Part shown: piece by piece, positions 58,643 to 64,000 of the stretch
How the letters are laid out: the number at the start of each line of letters is the position of its first letter
Position numbering within the stretch: the stretch's first letter is position 1
From: Setoptus koraiensis
Lineage: Eukaryota; Arthropoda
NCBI GenBank assembly: GCA_048013815.1
Contig: CM106585.1
Coordinates: forward strand, 9,858,001 to 9,922,000
Length of the DNA stretch: 64,000 nt
Direction: 5' to 3'
The notes under the pieces: model-generated
Told to the model about the DNA's origin: nothing
Databases searched by the model: none
What the model saw: the letters and a program-made list of their open reading frames with translations, nothing else
Program-made: the position numbers and the translations under genes

Positions 58643-59199
58643 GTTGCTGTAGCGATGTAGATAATGAATAGATAAATGAAAAACAGGCTATCTCATGCAA
58701 ACATAACGGTGTGTTTTTACGCGTCAGTCATTAATTGTGCGATGAATATCCAATTAAAAAAAGGAAGCATGTTGAACGCATGAGGCAAAGAAATATTGCA
58801 AACTGACCTTTGCATAATTACTGCTGTATTTATTTGCCTGTGTGTCTCGGAATGCAGCCTAAACCGCATGTCTGTCTGTTCAATTTTCGAGCATATGTTT
58901 TGTGCGCACGACCGTTTGTTATTATTTGCACCTTCCATACAATGAATCCCGATAATGGCCGTCTGAAAGCATGTCCGACAAGCAGTTTCTACTGCATATA
59001 TTCTAATTGCAATTTTATAACTATCTTTAACATTGATTACGTAGTGGTCTTACAATAGTTTATCGTCCGACTCATGGTTATGATACACCAGAAGAACAAC
59101 GCATTGGAACAAACTTGGGCCCATCCTCTGGCTCAGCTCTACGACGCCATAAGGCACTATTTATTTTAACTTAATTTTAACTAATAATACAGTGATCGA
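58643..59199. other. Divergent promoter region between POLR3H and PIGH
   Basis: About 560 bases separate two divergent housekeeping genes. No exon is supported. Confidence 0.5.
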
Positions 59200-59859
59200 A
59201 TGAAATTGTCAGTGGTGAAAACATCATTCAAAAATGTTGCCGGCGAATATTTACAGGTCACTACTGTCAAGGAAAACAACTATTTACAAGTATCAGTTTG
59301 CAAGGAAAAGAAGAAGCCACTCATTGGCGGGCTTTGCAACTTTAAACAATTCTGGCTGCTACTATTGCCCAGTTTTCTATTTATCCTAGCCTACACTGAG
59401 CTCAACGTCTTCTACAAATTAGTAATAATTGCCACCCCATCCTTATACTGTCTGCAGACTCTTAGGAAAACTGTCACAAAAGAATCTATACTAGTTATTC
59501 GTTCCATGTCGTCAGACTCTTTGCAGTATTCTAAGTTTTATCTGTTTGGACGTCAATCCACTAGATACCTACCCGCCGGTGAATTGGCCATCTGTGAAAC
59601 GCTCAGATTTAATAGTATTATTTACAATTTGATGGTTATTGGCGCTAGGCAGCCACGCAGCACCGCCTCAGATTCCAATGAATTGTCGCAACAACAGCAG
59701 CGCCAACCGACCAATAGCAACACCACCAGAAACAGAGACAATGTAGTGCTCCTAAAGGCCAGCCTGCCACGCTTAGATTGTCTGAAATACATCTACAATC
59801 AAATAAAAGAGTTTCAACGTGATTCAACACCACTTAATAGGAAGGAAATGCAGACTTGA
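59200..59859 (+). CDS. PIGH: PIG-H, GPI-GlcNAc transferase subunit
   Basis: Single-exon ORF of 219 aa; human PIGH is 188 aa. A hydrophobic hairpin at about 48-88 (FWLLLLPSFLFILAY, then LVIIATPSLYCL) is followed by the PIG-H domain: TKESILVIRSM, LPAGELAICE, IIYNLMVIG, and the hallmark ending SLPRLDCLKYIYNQI. A Ser/Asn/Gln-rich insert (QQQQRQPTNSNTTRNR) lengthens the loop before that motif. By family it is part of the ER complex that adds GlcNAc to phosphatidylinositol, the first step of GPI-anchor synthesis, with its termini on the cytosolic face. AATAAA-like signals lie at about 60220. Confidence 0.9.
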   Translation: MKLSVVKTSFKNVAGEYLQVTTVKENNYLQVSVCKEKKKPLIGGLCNFKQFWLLLLPSFLFILAYTELNVFYKLVIIATPSLYCLQTLRKTVTKESILVIRSMSSDSLQYSKFYLFGRQSTRYLPAGELAICETLRFNSIIYNLMVIGARQPRSTASDSNELSQQQQRQPTNSNTTRNRDNVVLLKASLPRLDCLKYIYNQIKEFQRDSTPLNRKEMQT

Positions 59860-60342
59860 GATTGATATGATTGTTAGACAAGTTTATCACTGCCAACCGA
59901 TGTGTATGAAGTCTGCTGACATGCCATGTTATCATGAACAAACACCTATTGACAACAGATCTTGTTGTATCAGCAATCACGATCTAAGCCTATCAGCCGG
60001 GTTGTAAACTACCCCCAAAAAAAAAGATAACTGTGAAGGCAAGGAAATGGCATATTATTATCTATTTGTAGAGTCAATTGTTAGGGATTAATCACAACGA
60101 AAGTGTTTGTATTTTTGATATATAACGAGCAATATTTTGTTGCAAATATCAAATCAATAGTGCTTTGTACAGTTCTATACAGAAAGTCATTCCGTCCAAG
60201 TACAGAACGTTTAATAATAATTAATAATAAAACTGACGAGTATTTTAGCCAATATTTCTGGCTTCATAATCAACGATTCTTAGATGTCTTCTTTTTTTTC
60301 TATAATCATTATATACATTTGAGAATATTTCCTGTTTGTCCA

Positions 60343-60791
60343 TTAAGGCGCCGGTGTCGTGTTCAATGCGTCAAGTTCGTCTAGTGAGTTTGGCCTAAGT
60401 AATGGAGGAGGATATAGTAGTTATTGAATAGAATAGGATTAGAAACAGTCTGAATGTAGCTAGTTCACGTCAGCCGATAATGTCGGTTCAGATAGTTGTA
60501 TTTCCAGCAGGATCGTTATTGAGGCCCTGTAACTTACCCGCAGCATTTACTCTGGGCCAAACAGCAAAATACGTTTCGTCCAGAATATGTTTTTAGTTCG
60601 TCGCAAGTGTCACAAGCAGTCGTATTTAGTATATAACCAAATTTGATGAAGGCATCAACAGATAGATCTTGATGGAATATGAAGAAACAAAACGCTACTA
60701 GTGTCAAACTAATCAACCATTTATAATGAAGACCAGATCTGGCCTTGGGAGATTGGAATGAATTCTTTCTGTGATTCTTCGAAATTTGCAT
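60343..60791 (-). CDS. Small six-cysteine secreted or single-span protein (101 aa), unknown family
   Basis: Two exons, 60791-60538 and 60394-60343, spliced with GTAAGT and a TTAG acceptor in phase 2, give 101 aa. After a basic N-terminus, residues ~24-46 form a hydrophobic segment (WLISLTLVAFCFFIF) that could be an uncleaved anchor or a late signal peptide. Then come FGYILNTTACDTCDEL and NVFCCLAQSKCCGPN. The tail is short, acidic and Cys-free (SLDELDALNTTPAP), supplied mainly by exon 2. The six Cys after the membrane segment (C-x2-C, CC, CC) suit three disulfides outside the cell. I do not recognise the family; it is reminiscent only in general style of Cys-rich peptide precursors. Confidence 0.6.
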
Positions 60792-61324
60792 GATTAAGCT
60801 GTTGAGTGTTCGCCTAGTTTGTTGTTAGATTAGCCGATCGTTGTCGCTTTATGTTATATTGATTGTTGAGGCTAAATTAGACAATCTATATGTCTATTCA
60901 CCAAAGATGAGATGTCTCGACTATGTCTCTTACACAAGCTTAAATACTATGTTGGCCGATAGACCTAAACACCGAGTCTGATGAATATTTGTTTGACTAT
61001 ATTACTTTCTGATGATTTTATTCAACACACTTATCATTTATTGTATACTTAGTATACACTGAGATTGAAGTTGGCCAATATTAATAAGTGCGCACTGGAG
61101 TGGTTATTGTCGATTTTTGCTATGTCGTTCTCTACTCTCTTAATGATGGATTGTTAGATAATCGTCTCGGAAACCATAGCGTCTTCTTTATTGTTGGCAT
61201 TGGCACTATCAGTAACTATCGAGTGTGATTTGGTCCAACTCGAGTACGAATTAGAGTTTGATTTATGTCAATAACAACTGTGGTAATCTTTTGTCAGTCA
61301 ATGAAGAGAATCAATTTAGAAACA
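60792..61324. other. Intergenic, nothing recognised
   Basis: AT-rich sequence without exon-like reading on either strand. Confidence 0.4.
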
Positions 61325-61525
61325 TCAGTAATCCACATGGATAAGACGACACTGAAGATTAAAACTAGTATGAATTAAAATAATTTCTTCTGATTTTTTT
61401 CGATTGGTATCAAGTTGCTGTCGACTATTCTCGGCCTCAATTGGCACTGCCGAGACTTGTGATGTGAGCAATTTGCAGCAACAACAACAGGTAAGAAGTG
61501 TAACTAGAGGTACATACTTAGACAT
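61325..61525 (-). CDS. Possible small secreted peptide (66 aa), doubtful
   Basis: From the ATG at 61525 the frame gives a plausible signal peptide (MSKYVPLVTLLTCCCCCKLL, cleavage after QVSA) and a short mature chain with a NRKK site. There is no family match, and the Cys run comes from a TGT/TGC repeat whose plus strand reads as a CAA/CAG repeat next to a GTAAGA donor-like site. It may therefore be chance, or the exon may belong to the other strand. Confidence 0.25.
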   Translation of the reverse strand: MSKYVPLVTLLTCCCCCKLLTSQVSAVPIEAENSRQQLDTNRKKSEEIILIHTSFNLQCRLIHVDY

Positions 61526-62656
61526 ACACACACACACACATTTGATATTTATACATTGACTAGCCAAGCTGATAGTATGTAATCGCATGGTGTCGTGAGC
61601 CTTCTTTTTACCTCGTCTCATCTTAGCCATAATGCGATAGAGAGAAAGAGAGATTTGTCAAACTTGTTGAGACTTTTTCAGTTAGTCAAGATGCTCAATC
61701 GTGTGACTACATTCTATGTGCACCGCAGTCACTATCTGAGACCATCTATCTCTGGTAGCAGTTGTAGTAGAGAGAGCAATTTAGACTATCTAATTTGAGG
61801 ATGCTCTTGGCTTGTTATGGTGATACGATCAATCACTTCTTGTGTTTGTTTGTGTTCCTATTTTAATAATTGACGCAACCCGACAAGCGAGCCTTTTGAC
61901 ATTTTATTGGAACATCGGAATTAGTTTGCCGGCCAGCAAAGTGTCTACAAGGCAGTTAAGTTTTTGTTTATATTTGTGCAATTTTTACATTTTTCGGCAG
62001 GAGTAGGTCACGGGAGCTAAGCTGTCTAGCCGGCTGAATAAGCATCAAAAATATGTCCCTATTCTGGAATCATGATGCAACCAGGTGAATGTGCTATTCA
62101 CTCAACTCATCATATCGTCTACATTGCAACCACTCCAGCCACTGGAAACAACATTACACATCCAGTTTTATTTGTTAGCTGAGTCCTGATGAGGCTGCTA
62201 TTAATACTGCATAGGGAGAGAAACTTGGTGAGACAAAACTGGCTGCTCTAAAAATCAAAACAGCATCATCATTTATGTATATTATGATTCTAATCGTGAT
62301 GCCAAAATTGAAGAACAACATCCTAGTTCGGCGTCGGTAAACTATTTTTATTTTACTTTCCTAATATCTAGATATCTGGACGCACAAAAGAACTGATGAC
62401 TCTCGTTGTCGAACGAAACACCTGTAAACTCAAAGGAATGATCGTCTTTGGTATTAGTAACTTTCGCGCTATTTCTGTCCGACAAGTAGAGAATAACAAC
62501 CAACCAAACAAACAACGAAGCCGCTGGCCGGAATCGAGGCAAGTCGAATTATAATCATGAAAGGATAGTCGTTATTTCCCCCCTAGTCAAAGAAATCAGT
62601 GTATGTGGCTGGTAAACAAATCAGCAGGCTGTTTGGTTGGAGAGTTAGAGGAAGTA

Positions 62657-62737
<81 letters not shown>

Positions 62738-63384
62738 CTTATTGCTGCGCCTCACCGAAAGTTTACACCCTCTAGTGATCCTATTAAAATACTCTCAGTG
62801 ACTATCTCTCGAATTTGCATCCCCCATTAAGAGCCAGAGAATTGAGAAAAGTTATGGGCAGCTATCGCTAGAATTCTTCAGAAGCGACCATTTGTTCCGC
62901 TATCACCGAAGCTACTCCAACAAGCTCCAATGCAATTCGAAATGCTGTATCACTGATTGACAGATAGTCGCCACCGATGAACAAATAAATTTCTGGCGGT
63001 GAGCAAGACAGAAGTAATTGCTCACCTATGGCTCATGGTTGGTTCATGGTAATAAACTCAAAATTTAATAAAATTTGCAAGATCTATCTTCCACACAATG
63101 ATATATTATTGATGTTTCGATATCCAAGTCAACTAGTAAGGTAGGATTCTTCTATCTCGTTTTCTTAAGGGTCCTTCACGTTCAATGCAGGATGTTTCAT
63201 GGGGTCGTACAAATCTACGGTTATATGACGATGATTGGTCCGACATGGATTTTTGGAAACAGCAGTGGCGGTACATTCAGACAATAATAATAAATAACAT
63301 AGTAATAGTGTATAAATGGGAAAATAGTTAGTAATAATTTCTGTTTGTTAGGCCATGCCAGATATATGATACGGTCATAGGTGA
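61526..63384. other. Intergenic with a GA microsatellite
   Basis: Contains a short CA run near 61530 and the GA tract at 62660-62731. The open frame at 62348-62542 (minus) has no ATG in frame and was not called. Confidence 0.45.
62660..62731. repeat. GA microsatellite
   Basis: About 36 uninterrupted GA dinucleotides. Confidence 0.95.
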
Positions 63385-63973
63385 TCATTTGCCAGATATA
63401 GTCTTCTTGATGGCATCGGCCGTTTTTTCCGCGCTCTTCTCAATTTTATTCACCGTGGCGTCGACGACATTTTTAGTTTTTTCTTTAGCGTCTTTAACAT
63501 CTTTTTTCATACCTTTTGTATCCATGCCTAAACGTTTGTCCATGACCTCCTTGAATTTAGGACTAACCTCGTTCTTGCCTTTCACCGGGCCTCTGTATGT
63601 GGTGGCAAGATACAAGCTAAAAGCAGTGAATGCCCCCAAAAAGAGAAGTCCTGTGCAAGCGAAGCAGCAACAAATTCAGTATGTAAATTCAAGATATAAT
63701 GTAGAGTATTGCGAGATAATCAATGATAGTGACAACGAATTAACACGGAATACATGGGGCCTCTCTTGGGCAGAGGGCAAGATTTAGTGTTATATTCAGT
63801 AGTGATAATCACCTTTTGGACTTATAGCGGCGTGACCAGTCATTCTGGACGCTGATGGAGGAGCGGGGTTAGATTTAGGCGGCGGCGGTGGTTGTGACGA
63901 GCTAATTTTGAAAGATTTGGAGAACTGACGAATTAATAAAATGGACGCTCGAATAAACGATGCGAATTCTAAT
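63385..63973 (-). CDS. 3' part of a small single-span protein, probably mitochondrial; 5' end outside the window
   Basis: Two exons are readable: 63973-63813 and 63650-63385, joined in phase 1. The upstream exon begins at an acceptor (TTTGTAG), so the start codon lies beyond the right edge. The visible 141 residues contain an Arg/Ser-rich amphipathic stretch (FIRASILLIRQFSKSFK), a Pro run (QPPPPP), one membrane segment (LLFLGAFTAFSLYLATTY), and a long Lys-rich helix ending TADAIKKTISGK. The presequence-like start plus one span suggests an inner-membrane mitochondrial protein, but this is inference. The charged repeats (DVKDAKEKTKNVVDA) resemble LEA/apolipoprotein-type helices. The family is not recognised. 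Confidence 0.6.
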
Positions 63974-64000
63974 CTACAAATAAAATAATAACTATATCCT

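Noticed and set aside
61373-61494. Plus-strand exon-like stretch ending in a GTAAGA donor
   Set aside because: No acceptor with a pyrimidine tract, no start codon and no partner exon could be found; the donor borders a simple CAA/CAG run.
62348-62542. Minus-strand 64-codon frame with signal-peptide-like start
   Set aside because: The frame begins at TTG; the nearby ATG is in another frame that stops after 29 codons.
1-64000. CRISPR arrays, operons or bacterial ribosome-binding sites
   Set aside because: The sequence is eukaryotic with spliced genes. The tandem repeats here are coding, microsatellite or gene-spacer repeats without a regular spacer pattern.

Overview
The window is nuclear DNA of an invertebrate animal, most likely an arthropod and probably a mite or other chelicerate; this placement is inference. 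The support is a compact, AT-leaning layout on both strands, with introns of roughly 50 to 900 bases, many single-exon genes, an ELM2/SANT atrophin, a CARD-bearing caspase, a gustatory-receptor-like protein and lineage-expanded peptide-type GPCRs. One assembly gap of exactly 500 N lies at 7570-8069.

Layout. (1) 1-19.4 kb: a tandem array of five rhodopsin-class GPCR genes (A-E, all +). Each has four coding exons with matching intron positions. They are separated by long spacer repeats, two of which are almost identical. Gene A is a mosaic of B-like and C-like sequence. The array is bracketed by two copies of a short gene fragment, and decayed receptor pieces lie at about 15.9 kb and 23.0 kb. 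(2) 20.2-21.5 kb: a multi-membrane-span gustatory-receptor-like gene (-). (3) 24.3-30.2 kb: a very large secreted protein (+) with a helical N-terminal half and about 25 collagen-like units rich in Gly-His-Pro, interrupted once by a 51-base stop-containing segment that behaves as an in-frame mini-intron. (4) 30.5-32.2 kb: a small mariner-type inverted-repeat element and two small secreted-protein genes. (5) 32.4-36.4 kb and 51.2-55.3 kb: two intronless ABCA transporters (-), about 19 kb apart, sharing a nearly identical tract of about 0.93 kb over the first ATP-binding domain. (6) 40.5-44.9 kb: an atrophin/RERE-type corepressor (+) with serine-, glutamine- and histidine-rich tracts. (7) 46-50.7 kb: inverted remnants of a membrane-protein gene, a complete five-exon CARD caspase (-) and a three-exon SIRT6 (-). 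(8) 56.5-59.9 kb: NIPSNAP (+, five exons), POLR3H (-) and PIGH (+). (9) 60.3-64.0 kb: a small six-cysteine secreted or membrane protein (-), a doubtful small secreted ORF (-) and the 3' part of a small single-span protein (-) that runs off the right edge.

The host genes are functionally unrelated (chromatin, apoptosis, Pol III, GPI anchor synthesis, mitochondria, lipid transport). The coherent blocks are the receptor array and the ABCA pair, both shaped by duplication and sequence exchange. All splice structures were deduced by reading donors, acceptors, phases and family motifs by eye.
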